NCBI GenBank assembly: GCA_937975525.1
Contig: CALJUJ010000685.1
Span: 1 to 41,892 of the forward strand
From: an uncultured bacterium
GTDB lineage: Bacteria; Desulfobacterota; Binatia; HRBIN30
Direction of reading: 5' to 3'
Length of the DNA: 41,892 bases
Shown: positions 33,249-40,093 of the stretch, one piece after another
Position numbering within the stretch: position 1 is the stretch's first letter
Layout of the letters: each line of letters opens with the position of its first letter
Notes under the pieces: model-generated
The model's input: only the letters and a program-made list of their open reading frames with translations
The model's database searches: none
Told to the model about the DNA's origin: nothing
Made by a program: the position numbers and the translations under genes

Positions 33249-34169
33249 ATGGCCGTTCAAGCCTGTGTCCTGCCCGGAGGGGGCGTGCTCGGCGCCCTCT
33301 CCGTCGGCGCACTGCTCAAGTATTTCGAGCGCTTCCCGCATCGCCGCTTCGACTACATCTCGGGGATCTCGACCGGCGCGTTGAGTGGCGGCGTGCTCGC
33401 GCAGGGGCGCACCGCCAACGCGCAGATGTTGCAGGTCGAGTTGCTGGAGGACGTGTACCGCTCGATCCGGTGGAACCGCCAGATCTACACGGGCGCGACC
33501 TTCCCGCCGATCCAGTTGCTCAACCTGGTGCTGCATGGCTCCTTCTACAATCCGAAGGGGCTGAAGCGGCTGATCGCCAAGCACATCGACCGGAACACGC
33601 TGTGTGAGGGCGTGCCGTTCTCGTGCGGCACCGCCGAGTGGGAGACTGGCGCTTACGTCGAGTGGCAGGGCTGTGACGACGACATTCTCACCGGGATCCT
33701 GGCGTCGGCCTCGATGCCGGGGTTCTTCCCGCTGGTGCGGTCGCGGCGGGGCGACTTCCACCACTGCGACGGCGGCGTGCGCAACGTGGCCCCGCTCAAG
33801 GCGGCAGTGAAGTGGCTCGCGGCACAGGAAGACCAAGAGAAGGAACTGTGGCTCTTCGCGACCGGCCCGCTTGGCGTGCGCCAGATGCCACGCAACACAA
33901 AGTCGAAGGGACTCAAGGTCATCTCGCGCTCGCTGGAGTTCCTGGTCAACCAGATCTACCGGCATGACCTCTCACTGCTGGCACAGCGGAACTTCCAACC
34001 CGGCTACTCCTTCATTCGTTGCAACATCGTCCTGCCGACGAAGCACTACGTCTCGGCACTCGACTTCGATCCGGATGTGATCGCCGAGATGCTGGAGGAC
34101 GGTTACAACCTGCCGGTGCACGCGATCACTGCCCCGGCCGATCTCCAGCGACTCGGGATCATCGACTGA
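33249..34169 (+). CDS. Patatin-like phospholipase
   Basis: 306 residues. Patatin-like enzymes hydrolyse acyl ester bonds in phospholipids. The oxyanion-hole glycines are in LPGGGVLGALSVGAL (G10-G12). The nucleophile elbow is GISTG with S41. The conserved SASMPGFFP lies at 153-161, and the second dyad residue is in CDGGV, D174. All key motifs are present in the right order. No signal peptide is seen, so it should act from the cytoplasm. It is last in the replication operon, eight bases after the primase stop with AGGAG upstream. Its role is unknown. Confidence 0.88.
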   Translation: MAVQACVLPGGGVLGALSVGALLKYFERFPHRRFDYISGISTGALSGGVLAQGRTANAQMLQVELLEDVYRSIRWNRQIYTGATFPPIQLLNLVLHGSFYNPKGLKRLIAKHIDRNTLCEGVPFSCGTAEWETGAYVEWQGCDDDILTGILASASMPGFFPLVRSRRGDFHHCDGGVRNVAPLKAAVKWLAAQEDQEKELWLFATGPLGVRQMPRNTKSKGLKVISRSLEFLVNQIYRHDLSLLAQRNFQPGYSFIRCNIVLPTKHYVSALDFDPDVIAEMLEDGYNLPVHAITAPADLQRLGIID

Positions 34170-34219
34170 TTGAGAACCTTCTCAAAGTTGCTCGAGCGCT
34201 AACGGGACACGGTTCTCAA
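34170..34219. repeat. Triple TTGAGAA/TTCTCAA motif in the convergent gap
   Basis: TTGAGAA (34170-34176) and TTCTCAA (34179-34185) form a perfect palindrome with a two-base centre, and a further copy in the context GGTTCTCAA lies at 34211-34219. The latter also forms a nine-base inverted repeat with 34170-34178. Alternative hairpins are therefore possible. It may be a protein-binding site or part of bidirectional termination. Confidence 0.55.
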
Positions 34220-34236
34220 GAGGATCCCGCCTAGCA

Positions 34237-34268
34237 AGAAGCCCCCGATCGAGTGATCGGGGGCTTCT
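34237..34268. terminator. Strong bidirectional terminator between convergent operons
   Basis: A perfect 14-base-pair stem (34237-34250 with 34255-34268) closes on the tetraloop GAGT. Its upper part is five C-G pairs. It lies between the phospholipase gene on the plus strand and the last minus-strand gene. U-runs are poor on both sides, but position and stability argue for transcription termination in both directions. Confidence 0.8.
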
Positions 34269-34299
34269 GCGTTCCACCTACATCGCGCGAGGTTGACGC

Positions 34300-34950
34300 C
34301 TAGCTGTCGAACGCCTCGCGGGCCTGGTCTTCGGTCGTCTCGTCGTCGGGGAAGGCGTCATCGCCCGATGCCGGGGCGGCGTCCTCTCCCGAGTCGCCGT
34401 CGGCCTGCGGGTCGGCCGACCCGAGATCATCCCCCTCGACCGGCGCGGTGCCCGGCTGCTCGGCATCGGTCGGTCCCTCGCGCACCACCGCCGCGTCTTC
34501 GGAGATCTGATCGACCGCTCCGATGAGCGCGTTGCGGGTGGCCTGGAGGTTGGTGAGCGCCGACTGTGCACGGCTGACCACCGCTTCCAACTGCGCCTCG
34601 CTCGACCCGTGCTCGACCGCGAACTGGAGATCCGCGATCATCTGGCGCAACTGCGCCGTCTCGTTGGCGATCGACGTGCTCACGTCCTCGCGCAACTTGT
34701 TCGTCTCGAACACGACCTCATCGAGCTTTGCCAGCACTTCCTCCATCGTCCGCATGATCGTCGCCTGCCCTTCATGTGTGAGTGAGATGTGACCGAACAC
34801 CTTGCGAAACTGCTCCCCCAAGTACGTCGTGAGCGTGCCCCACCGCTCATCCTGCACCCGCTCGTCGGACTGCTGCCGGAGCAGCAGATCGTGGAGCGCG
34901 TCGTAGGCGAACTTATTCCGGCGTTGCCGCCGACGCCACCAACCAATCAT
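34300..34950 (-). CDS. Coiled-coil protein with acidic tail
   Basis: 216 residues from ATG 34950, preceded by GGGGAGAT and overlapping the upstream stop as ATGA. A basic, Trp-containing N-terminus (IGWWRRRQRRNK) is followed by helices and a coiled coil at about residues 40-145 (TIMRTMEEVLAKLDEVVFET and onward). The last 65 residues are Asp/Glu/Pro/Ala-rich and disordered. The basic Trp-rich end could bind membrane or nucleic acid. Last gene of the minus-strand operon. Function unknown. Confidence 0.65.
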   Translation of the reverse strand: MIGWWRRRQRRNKFAYDALHDLLLRQQSDERVQDERWGTLTTYLGEQFRKVFGHISLTHEGQATIMRTMEEVLAKLDEVVFETNKLREDVSTSIANETAQLRQMIADLQFAVEHGSSEAQLEAVVSRAQSALTNLQATRNALIGAVDQISEDAAVVREGPTDAEQPGTAPVEGDDLGSADPQADGDSGEDAAPASGDDAFPDDETTEDQAREAFDS

Positions 34951-35444
34951 TTGATCTCCCCCTGCCGCCAGGCGCGGCGTGCTTGGATCCGCAGTTGGGC
35001 GACATGCGGATTCTTCCACGGCAGCGCCGGTCGCCCCGACGAATAGACACAGCCCTCCTCGACGTGCCACCAGCCCGTCTTCACCAGCAACCGGAACACC
35101 GGCCCCGTCCAGTGCCACCACCAGTCCCGCGCCAGTGTCTTCCACCAACGCCGGGTGAAGGGCATGAGCAGCGGTCCGGTCATGAACGCTTCCCGGCGAA
35201 TGGCCCACCAGCACCACCGGATCCGCCACGGCGTTGCGAACTTGTGGGCGTTTTCCTTGTTCCACCGCACGAGTGCGATGATGTCCCACACATGGCCGCA
35301 GCCCAGGCATTCGTACGCACCGTCGAGCGGTTCGAACGGACGCCACCGATCGTCCTTGCACGTCGGGCACAGGATCGCCTTCTTGCCGTGCTTGCGCATG
35401 TACTGATCGGCTTCCGCCTCATCCTTCACACGGTGCAGCGGCAT
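34947..35444 (-). CDS. Zinc-ribbon, tryptophan-rich protein
   Basis: 165 residues from ATG 35444, which shares one base with the previous stop (TAATG). A zinc ribbon is formed by C26, C29, C46 and C49 (CPTC and CLGC). The rest is unusually rich in Trp (for example WRIRWCWWAIRRE and RDWWWHWTG) and Arg, with no certain membrane helix. The function is unknown. It could be a nucleic-acid-binding or peripheral membrane protein. Confidence 0.65.
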   Translation of the reverse strand: MPLHRVKDEAEADQYMRKHGKKAILCPTCKDDRWRPFEPLDGAYECLGCGHVWDIIALVRWNKENAHKFATPWRIRWCWWAIRREAFMTGPLLMPFTRRWWKTLARDWWWHWTGPVFRLLVKTGWWHVEEGCVYSSGRPALPWKNPHVAQLRIQARRAWRQGEIK

Positions 35445-35692
35445 TAGGTGGTGATCTCCCCTTGCAGGGTGACATCGACGCGCTCGGGAATGGACGCGAG
35501 GTAGATCTTGGACTCGGCCGGGTCGTACTTGAGCACCGGGATCCGGTCGAGCCGCCACATCTCCACGACGTAGCTACGCATCGCTTCCGCCCACTCCAGC
35601 ACCTTCCTGTCCGTCGCCGGGATCCTCAACTCGATGTCCGAGCACACATCCATGTCGTTGAGATCGACCGTGTGCAGCACCAGTTCCTTCAT
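35444..35692 (-). CDS. Small protein of unknown function
   Basis: 82 residues, ATGA-coupled to the upstream gene. It has alternating strands and one helix (VLEWAEAMRSYVVEMWRLDR, about residues 31-50), and begins ELVLHTVDLNDMDVCSDIEL. No motif is recognised. The ribosome-binding site AAGGAG is good. Confidence 0.6.
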   Translation of the reverse strand: MKELVLHTVDLNDMDVCSDIELRIPATDRKVLEWAEAMRSYVVEMWRLDRIPVLKYDPAESKIYLASIPERVDVTLQGEITT

Positions 35693-36174
35693 GACTTCTC
35701 CTTCACGGGAACGATCGGGTCGCCTTCCGGCCCGAAGAGGATAGGCGGCTTCTCGTCGGCGGTCGCGTCATCCGGCGTCACGCTCTCCAGCGGTGGAGCG
35801 GGCATGTCGAGCATGAAGTGGTACATCATCTCGCGGGTGATCGGGGCCGGGATGACGCGATAGACCTTCTTGCCCGTGCGCTTGCTGTTGCGGATGTCGT
35901 GCGGCATCGGCACGCGCAGTTGCAGCACGACGGGTTCCCCGGCGCTGATCCGCTCGATCCACGCGGCCACGAGGTTCGGCACCAGCCGCTCGAACTCCAG
36001 CTTGAGCGCCAGGTCGAACATGACGCGTGGCTGGATCTTCAGCTTGCCGTCGATGCGGGTCATCCCCGCCTCGATCATCGCCTTCTGTGTCTCGGGGCGC
36101 AGCGGCCACATGTGCGACCGGCGCTCGGCCTCGATGGCGGCTTCAGCGCTCGGCGGTGGGGTGATCTCGGTCAT
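35689..36174 (-). CDS. Unknown protein of the minus-strand cluster
   Basis: 161 residues from ATG 36174. A GTG at 36195 is an alternative; both overlap the upstream zinc-ribbon gene. The central helical part (MFDLALKLEFERLVPNLVAAW) is followed by a strand segment PVVLQLRVPMPHD and basic SKRTGKKVYRV. The C-terminus is Pro/Asp-rich. No family is recognised. Confidence 0.55.
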   Translation of the reverse strand: MTEITPPPSAEAAIEAERRSHMWPLRPETQKAMIEAGMTRIDGKLKIQPRVMFDLALKLEFERLVPNLVAAWIERISAGEPVVLQLRVPMPHDIRNSKRTGKKVYRVIPAPITREMMYHFMLDMPAPPLESVTPDDATADEKPPILFGPEGDPIVPVKEKS

Positions 36175-36355
36175 CGAATAGGTCCGGGCGCTCACGGCGC
36201 AGTTGGTCGAGTTGCAGGTTGACGTGATCCGGCGTCGAATGTCGGTCGCAGCCGGTGCACAGGTAATAGCCCGTCATGCGGTGGGACGGGATGAGCCGCC
36301 CCTTCGCCTTGCAGGCCGAGCAGCTAACAAACGGTCGGAGCTTGAGGGGCAACAT
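36143..36355 (-). CDS. Small zinc-ribbon protein
   Basis: 70 residues from ATG 36355, with GGAGA upstream. Four cysteines, C12/C15 (CSAC) and C33/C36 (CTGC), form a zinc ribbon, followed by a charged helix VNLQLDQLRRERPDLF. The zinc ribbon points to nucleic-acid or protein binding. Its 3' end overlaps the next gene by about 32 bases. Confidence 0.6.
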   Translation of the reverse strand: MLPLKLRPFVSCSACKAKGRLIPSHRMTGYYLCTGCDRHSTPDHVNLQLDQLRRERPDLFDDRDHPTAER

Positions 36356-36548
36356 GCGGGGTCTCCCCCTTCGCGAGCCGGTCAATGCAGTCGTAGCAGA
36401 CGCGTCGATCGGACTTCCCCTGCTGGATGATCTGCGTGCACTGCTGGCACGCGGGACGGTCGCACAGCTTGCACCGCGTGCGCACCAGGCGCCCCCGCGA
36501 ACTCTCACAGTGGGCCGTGCCGTTGGCGACTTCGCACAGTGCCGTCAT
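36324..36548 (-). CDS. Cysteine-rich protein with binuclear zinc-finger pattern
   Basis: 74 residues from ATG 36548. Eight cysteines (5, 14, 26, 29, 34, 37, 51, 54), including the pairs CKLC, CQQC and CYDC, suggest two zinc ions in a cross-braced or treble-clef arrangement. There is no other domain. It is ATGA-coupled to the microprotein upstream and overlaps the downstream gene start by 32 bases. Function unknown. Confidence 0.6.
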   Translation of the reverse strand: MTALCEVANGTAHCESSRGRLVRTRCKLCDRPACQQCTQIIQQGKSDRRVCYDCIDRLAKGETPHVAPQAPTVC

Positions 36549-36631
36549 CGAAATGCGATCCCCATGAAGATCGTCAGCACGAGCGCCCACCAGTACAGCA
36601 GCCGTGCGCCGTAGATCCGGTCCTCGGTCAT
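36545..36631 (-). CDS. 28-residue membrane microprotein
   Basis: ATG 36631 and the stop both overlap neighbours as ATGA. The product begins MTEDRIYGARL and consists mainly of one hydrophobic helix (YWWALVLTIFMGIAF). The double coupling supports translation. Function unknown; phage membrane microproteins can affect lysis timing or exclusion. Confidence 0.5.
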   Translation of the reverse strand: MTEDRIYGARLLYWWALVLTIFMGIAFR

Positions 36632-36822
36632 CGTCCCCTCGCCTGCAAGTGATACGGCAGTTCGTGCCGCTCGATCACGACCACTTCCTCGACGCGCTCG
36701 CCGTGCCGCTTGTGGCTCTCCGCGAGTTCGCGCGAGTTGAAGAGCATGGGCGTGTGCTTCAACCGATGTCGTTTCCAAGTGCCGTCCTTGCGCCGGATGG
36801 CGAAGACGGGTGTGGACTGCAC
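36628..36822 (-). CDS. Small basic protein
   Basis: 64 residues from GTG 36822, chosen for the AAAGGA ribosome-binding site six bases upstream; a GTG at 36987 would add an N-terminal part that does not look like protein. It has a short beta-rich basic start (FAIRRKDGTWKRHRLKHTP), a helix SRELAESHKRHGE and an EEVVVIER strand, a pattern seen in small phage proteins of unknown role. Confidence 0.55.
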   Translation of the reverse strand: MQSTPVFAIRRKDGTWKRHRLKHTPMLFNSRELAESHKRHGERVEEVVVIERHELPYHLQARGR

Positions 36823-36998
36823 AGGACATCCTTTCCATAGGGTGCGGCATGCGCACGGGAGACCCTTACCAGGCGGTCCTTTGGCATGCAACGATGCGCC
36901 AGGATCGGGACAGCGGTCGCCCGGCTGTAGATCTGCAACGCACCGTTGCCACCGCACAGCGGGCATCGGGTAATCCACCCGAACCACCGTAGCCTCAC
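36759..36998 (-). CDS. Small zinc-ribbon-like protein
   Basis: 79 residues from GTG 36998 (GTGA overlap with the upstream stop). It has RCPLCGGNGALQIYS with C12 and C15, and a third cysteine, C37, in AHRCMPK, so one zinc ligand is unclear. The last 20 residues overlap the next gene's start by 64 bases and look less protein-like. The competing reading of this region in another frame is weaker, hence moderate confidence. Confidence 0.45.
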   Translation of the reverse strand: MRLRWFGWITRCPLCGGNGALQIYSRATAVPILAHRCMPKDRLVRVSRAHAAPYGKDVLCSPHPSSPSGARTALGNDIG

Positions 36999-37504
36999 AG
37001 CACCCCCAAGTTCTTGAGGATCTGTTCGAGGATCCAGCGTGAACGCGAATGCAGCGTCACCTTGTCGCGATGCTTGGCGTACCATTCACGAAGATCCCAT
37101 GAGCCGGTGATCGCCCGACCTGCCCCGAGCCAATCCGCCACCATCTCGCGCACGAAGCGCTCGGGCATATACACCGTCTTCCCACCACCCTCGTCTTCCA
37201 AGAGGATCCAGTGTTGCCAGTGGTGCGGGTTGCGGTTGATATGAAAGAGCCAGGCACGATCGAATGCCGCTTCACGCCGATTGGCCGCAACCGCGTATCG
37301 GAAGTCGTCGTTCTCTTCGCGCTTCAGACGTGCATGCTCGCCATAGAACGTGTCCACGTACGGGAACCACTCACTCGGCCGGAACTTCGACCAGTCGTGG
37401 ATCAGCAGACGCCACAGCGGCGCCTTCGTCCACCGGATCCCGGCGTAGAGCACGAACCACTTGTGCCGGATCACGTAGCGGAGATAACGAAGGTGCGCAA
37501 TCAC
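36995..37504 (-). CDS. DUF5662-like protein with conserved His/Asp residues
   Basis: 169 residues from GTG 37504 (GTGA overlap). The segment RHKWFVLYAGIRW, then LLIHDWSKFRPSEWFPYVDTF (about residues 31-51) and HINRNPHHWQHW (about 84-95), matches the DUF5662 family found in phages and bacteria. The HD and HH pairs look metal-binding and recall HD-type phosphohydrolases, but that activity is only an inference. The helix KTVYMPERFVREMVADW is also typical. Confidence 0.65.
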   Translation of the reverse strand: MIAHLRYLRYVIRHKWFVLYAGIRWTKAPLWRLLIHDWSKFRPSEWFPYVDTFYGEHARLKREENDDFRYAVAANRREAAFDRAWLFHINRNPHHWQHWILLEDEGGGKTVYMPERFVREMVADWLGAGRAITGSWDLREWYAKHRDKVTLHSRSRWILEQILKNLGVL

Positions 37505-37749
37505 GCGGCCATCCTCCGGCTGTTGAGGCGCCGCGCTCGACTGCGCATCGCCAGGATCGCACCCTCCTCGACATAGGCGTCGAGCACACGCCGCTTGTCC
37601 GCGAACCATGCCTTGCGGCGGTTCGAGTCATCATGGAACTCGACGCCACCGCGCTCGACTTCGGCGTGGATCTCTCGGTTGAGCCGCACGATCATGAACC
37701 GCACCACCCGCAGCCGCGACCACCGGAAGAACGGATCCGACTTGACCAT
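37501..37749 (-). CDS. Small basic protein of unknown function
   Basis: 82 residues from ATG 37749. Highly basic and helical (RLRVVRFMIVRLNREIHAEVE and RRKAWFADKRRVLDAYVEEG). It is preceded by a 22-base element that recurs before the gene at 38065. No motif recognised; nucleic-acid binding is possible from charge. Confidence 0.6.
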   Translation of the reverse strand: MVKSDPFFRWSRLRVVRFMIVRLNREIHAEVERGGVEFHDDSNRRKAWFADKRRVLDAYVEEGAILAMRSRARRLNSRRMAA

Positions 37750-37767
37750 GAACGTTGTTCCTAGAGC
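37746..37767 (-). repeat. Repeated start-region element, copy 1
   Basis: On the minus strand it reads GCTCTAGGAACAACGTTC followed by ATGG. It matches copy 2 at 38062-38083 in 21 of 22 positions. It contains the ribosome-binding site AGGAA and the palindrome AACGTT. Confidence 0.65.
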
Positions 37768-37774
37768 AGAAGGG

Positions 37775-38065
37775 TTAGCACTCCACCAGCCAATGACGGC
37801 GATCCTCGTATTCCCCACAGGCCACCGGGTGCGGCTTCCCGTCGAACTTGCGACGCGTCGAGACAACCCACCCTGCCGACGTACCACTCGCCCCGATGTT
37901 CCGACCAATCCATTCCTGCACCTGGCGGCGGGTCCACTTGCGCGGGGCGCAGCACACCGCGCTCAACATGCCTTCCTTGAAGACACACGTATCCTTCAGG
38001 TTGTCGGGTGCCAACGGCTTCGACTTCGCCGTCTTGCGCTTGGCGTTCTTCATCGAATAGCCCAT
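37775..38065 (-). CDS. Unknown cysteine-containing protein
   Basis: 96 residues from ATG 38065. A basic N-terminus (KNAKRKTAKSKPLAP) precedes a compact domain with cysteines C27, C38, C39, C83 and C96, and RKWTRRQVQEWIGRNIG that looks like a helical DNA- or protein-binding unit. Zinc binding is possible but the spacing is not classical. It follows the second copy of the 22-base start element. Confidence 0.55.
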   Translation of the reverse strand: MGYSMKNAKRKTAKSKPLAPDNLKDTCVFKEGMLSAVCCAPRKWTRRQVQEWIGRNIGASGTSAGWVVSTRRKFDGKPHPVACGEYEDRRHWLVEC

Positions 38066-38083
38066 GAACGTTGTCCCTAGAGC
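38062..38083 (-). repeat. Repeated start-region element, copy 2
   Basis: On the minus strand it reads GCTCTAGGGACAACGTTC then ATGG, differing from copy 1 by one base. It overlaps the stop codon of the upstream gene (CTC-TAG) and carries the ribosome-binding site AGGGA for the gene at 38065. Confidence 0.65.
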
Positions 38084-38373
38084 GAAGTGTTGAGGTTGAA
38101 CCCGACGACGTTGTGCCGCGCATCGAGGGTCAGTTCGAGTGGTTCGTTCCTGGCGCGGTCGAGCCACCCCGATTGCCCGCCATAGAGCGACGCGATCCCC
38201 ACGAGACCGTAGAGCGGCAGCGTGACCGTGAGCACGTTGATCCCTTCGCCGGAGACGGTCGTCTCGACACCGGGTTCGGGATGCTCGCGTTGCGCATAGA
38301 CGCGAACGCGAAGCCACGCCGATAGAGTGTCGGCGTTCGCCTGTGCCCGCTGAATGGTGCCGATGATCTGCAT
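38077..38373 (-). CDS. Unknown small beta-rich protein
   Basis: 98 residues from ATG 38373. Mostly predicted strands, with SGEGINVLTVTLPLYGLVG and EPLELTLDARHNVVGFNLN, and an initial helix QIIGTIQRAQANADTL. No motif recognised. It follows a 76-base gap, the longest within the minus-strand cluster, and its ribosome-binding site is weak. Confidence 0.55.
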   Translation of the reverse strand: MQIIGTIQRAQANADTLSAWLRVRVYAQREHPEPGVETTVSGEGINVLTVTLPLYGLVGIASLYGGQSGWLDRARNEPLELTLDARHNVVGFNLNTSL

Positions 38374-38397
38374 GGGGTAGAGTCTCGCAATCGGGCC

Positions 38398-38454
38398 GGA
38401 GGTTGCCGCCTCCGAACGGTACTCCCGCCAAGCTAGGGCCTTGTGCCAGCTAGC
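38398..38454 (-). promoter_or_regulatory. Two hairpins between the methyltransferase-like and downstream genes
   Basis: GCTAG (38432-38436) pairs with CTAGC (38450-38454), extended by GGC/GCC inside, at the methyltransferase stop. GGAGG (38398-38402) pairs with CCTCC (38409-38413) around a six-base loop. They may attenuate read-through or protect the message. No convincing -10/-35 pair was seen in the gap. Confidence 0.35.
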
Positions 38455-39106
38455 GCAAGAGGGGCGCCCACTGGTCGGCCATCGCGTCGGCGATCCCCTG
38501 GTAGGTCTCGCTCCGGAGCTTCCAGCGATCGGGCGACGGCGGCAGCTTGTTTTGCCCGCTCGCGGTCTGGTTGGCCCGGCGAGCCTTCCGCCCGCCCGGC
38601 AGGACAACCGTCGGCCGTAGAAGGGGGAGACCCTTCAGCCATAGACACGTCGCCTTGCTTGCATCATGGCCGAACTGCCACGGGTGAATGATCTGGTCGG
38701 GCTTGCGGATCCGTGACGAGATGCAGCCGATAGGGTTTTCCAGGGCGACGCGCGGCACGGGGGCATCGAGGAACAGCCGCACGAACTCTAACGCGTCCTC
38801 GGTCAACGCGGCGCGTTCCGGGCGGCGCTTGTTCCAGTGCAACCCGGACGAACACAGATAAGTGCAGGGCGGGAAGGCTAGCACGAGATCCCACGGCAAC
38901 AGTCCGAGCACGTCCCGCACGTCTCCGGTGTAGTGCTGGCCGGGCGTCTCGCTCGGGAGAAGGTCGCAGCTATACGCGTCCAGGCCGCGCCGGGAAAAGG
39001 CATCCCGCACGCGGCCTGAAAACTCGCACGCCACCAGCACGCGCGGCCGTGCTACTTGCGCACTCCTCCGCCCAACAGCCACGCGGGCACCGCTACGAGA
39101 GTCCAT
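38450..39106 (-). CDS. DNA cytosine methyltransferase-like protein
   Basis: Up to 218 residues from ATG 39106; a GTG at 39040 would start right at VLVACEFSG, where related phage proteins begin, and is a serious alternative. The SAM-binding start VLVACEFSGRVRDAF, the catalytic PPC in LAFPPCTYLC, ENP in ALENPIG, and PWQFGHDASKATCLWL match the short phage cytosine C5-methyltransferase group. It is shorter than Dcm-type enzymes and shows no separate target-recognition domain. Likely role: protecting phage DNA from host restriction. Confidence 0.7.
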   Translation of the reverse strand: MDSRSGARVAVGRRSAQVARPRVLVACEFSGRVRDAFSRRGLDAYSCDLLPSETPGQHYTGDVRDVLGLLPWDLVLAFPPCTYLCSSGLHWNKRRPERAALTEDALEFVRLFLDAPVPRVALENPIGCISSRIRKPDQIIHPWQFGHDASKATCLWLKGLPLLRPTVVLPGGRKARRANQTASGQNKLPPSPDRWKLRSETYQGIADAMADQWAPLLR

Positions 39107-39204
39107 AGGATGCCGGAAAGGATAGCACCGACCAGCCAGCCAAGCCAGGGCGCCCACAGTGGCGCCGTGACGACGACAGCCACAACGGCCAGAAGTTCAA
39201 GCAC
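39052..39204 (-). CDS. Small two-TM membrane protein
   Basis: 50 residues from GTG 39204, which overlaps the upstream stop by eight bases. Two hydrophobic stretches (LLAVVAVVVTAPLWAP and WLVGAILSGILWTLVAVPAW) with a short basic tail. It overlaps the methyltransferase-like gene if that starts at 39106. Function unknown; it could be a second holin-like or exclusion protein. Confidence 0.5.
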   Translation of the reverse strand: MLELLAVVAVVVTAPLWAPWLGWLVGAILSGILWTLVAVPAWLLGGGVRK

Positions 39205-39667
39205 TGGCGCCGCCCGCGTGAACGTGGGCGACGGTCGCGGCTTGCAGGCGGTCCGCCACGGCACGCGCCGCCACGGGCGACCCGCTCGGCACTCCTCGGC
39301 GGTTGGCTTCGGCTTCAGGGTCCGTCATGCCGAGCGCCGCACAGTGCGCCGCGCGTCGCTCGTAGTCCACCAGACTGCCCGCGCCCTGGGGCACTGCCCC
39401 GTAGGTGCGCACCGTCCACCCTACAACCCGATGCGCCGCGATCATCCGACCGACGGCGCGTTGCTTGGCGCTCGTCGTCTTACTGTACGTCGTGACATTC
39501 ATCAGCAACGCGCCGTCGGGTGCCCACTCAAGGAGACACGTTCGATAACTCAAGAGCTTGTGCCCGTCGGTGTGAAACGATTCCGTGCCGTAATCGGCGC
39601 GGCGCGACAGCCAGGCATCAAGGACGCGCCCGGTAGTGCCGTGCGTGCTGAAAGTTGCGTTAGGCAC
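39197..39667 (-). CDS. Conserved phage protein of unknown function
   Basis: 156 residues from GTG 39667, which overlaps the upstream stop by eight bases. The order RVLDAWLSRRADYGTESFHT, LLSYRTCLLEWAPDGALLMN and VTTYSKTTSAKQRAVGR fits a small phage protein type in which a beta-rich domain is followed by an 'YS.TTS.HQ' motif. No catalytic function is known for it. The last 40 residues are Ala-rich. Confidence 0.6.
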   Translation of the reverse strand: MPNATFSTHGTTGRVLDAWLSRRADYGTESFHTDGHKLLSYRTCLLEWAPDGALLMNVTTYSKTTSAKQRAVGRMIAAHRVVGWTVRTYGAVPQGAGSLVDYERRAAHCAALGMTDPEAEANRRGVPSGSPVAARAVADRLQAATVAHVHAGGASA

Positions 39668-39866
39668 TGTATCCCCCACTTTCAAGAGTGTCGAGCACCG
39701 GGCCGAGATCTTCCCATAGTGCGTCAATGTCGGTGGACTCCATGAGTCGCGCGGCGGCTTCGGGTGCCACGGTGCCGCGCGAGTTGACGATAACGGCCAG
39801 CAGTGCGCCCAACAAACAAGACTCCACGGGCACCCCGTGCGGCGCGTTGCAGTTGGGGCACGTCAT
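39660..39866 (-). CDS. Small protein with N-terminal CxxC
   Basis: 68 residues from ATG 39866 (ATGA overlap). CPNC (C3, C6) and C17 suggest a small zinc site that lacks an obvious fourth ligand. The remainder is helical (LLGALLAVIVNSRGTVAPEA). Function unknown. Confidence 0.55.
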   Translation of the reverse strand: MTCPNCNAPHGVPVESCLLGALLAVIVNSRGTVAPEAAARLMESTDIDALWEDLGPVLDTLESGGYSA

Positions 39867-40093
39867 GAGTTCCCCCGTGCGATCATCCGGTGCAGCCGCG
39901 CCAGATAATACCGGGCGCGGGATCCGTTGGCGTTCCGTGGCTTGCGGTACTTGTCGCGCCGCGCGTACATCAGCAACGCGTCAACCTGGCGACTCGACAA
40001 GGTGAAGAAGTCCTGATCTTCCCCCACGTTGCAGAAATCAAGCACGGCGCGGGCGTGCTGCACCGCCGCGTGCACTTCCGGGCGCGTCTTCAT
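39863..40093 (-). CDS. Small helical protein
   Basis: 76 residues from ATG 40093, ATGA-coupled to the upstream gene. Helical, basic toward the end (MYARRDKYRKPRN, then YYLARLHRMIARG). The FTLSSRQVDALL segment could be an HTH-like turn but is too weak to call. Function unknown. Confidence 0.6.
   Translation of the reverse strand: MKTRPEVHAAVQHARAVLDFCNVGEDQDFFTLSSRQVDALLMYARRDKYRKPRNANGSRARYYLARLHRMIARGNS

Noticed and set aside
36628..36987. Longer form of the small basic protein starting at GTG 36987
   Set aside because: The added residues look like a shadow of the zinc-ribbon gene in the neighbouring frame. GTG 36822 has a proper ribosome-binding site.
39052..39264. Longer 70-residue form of the small membrane protein
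   Set aside because: The extra N-terminal 20 residues lie within the upstream gene, and the GTG at 39204 sits in the usual stop/start overlap.
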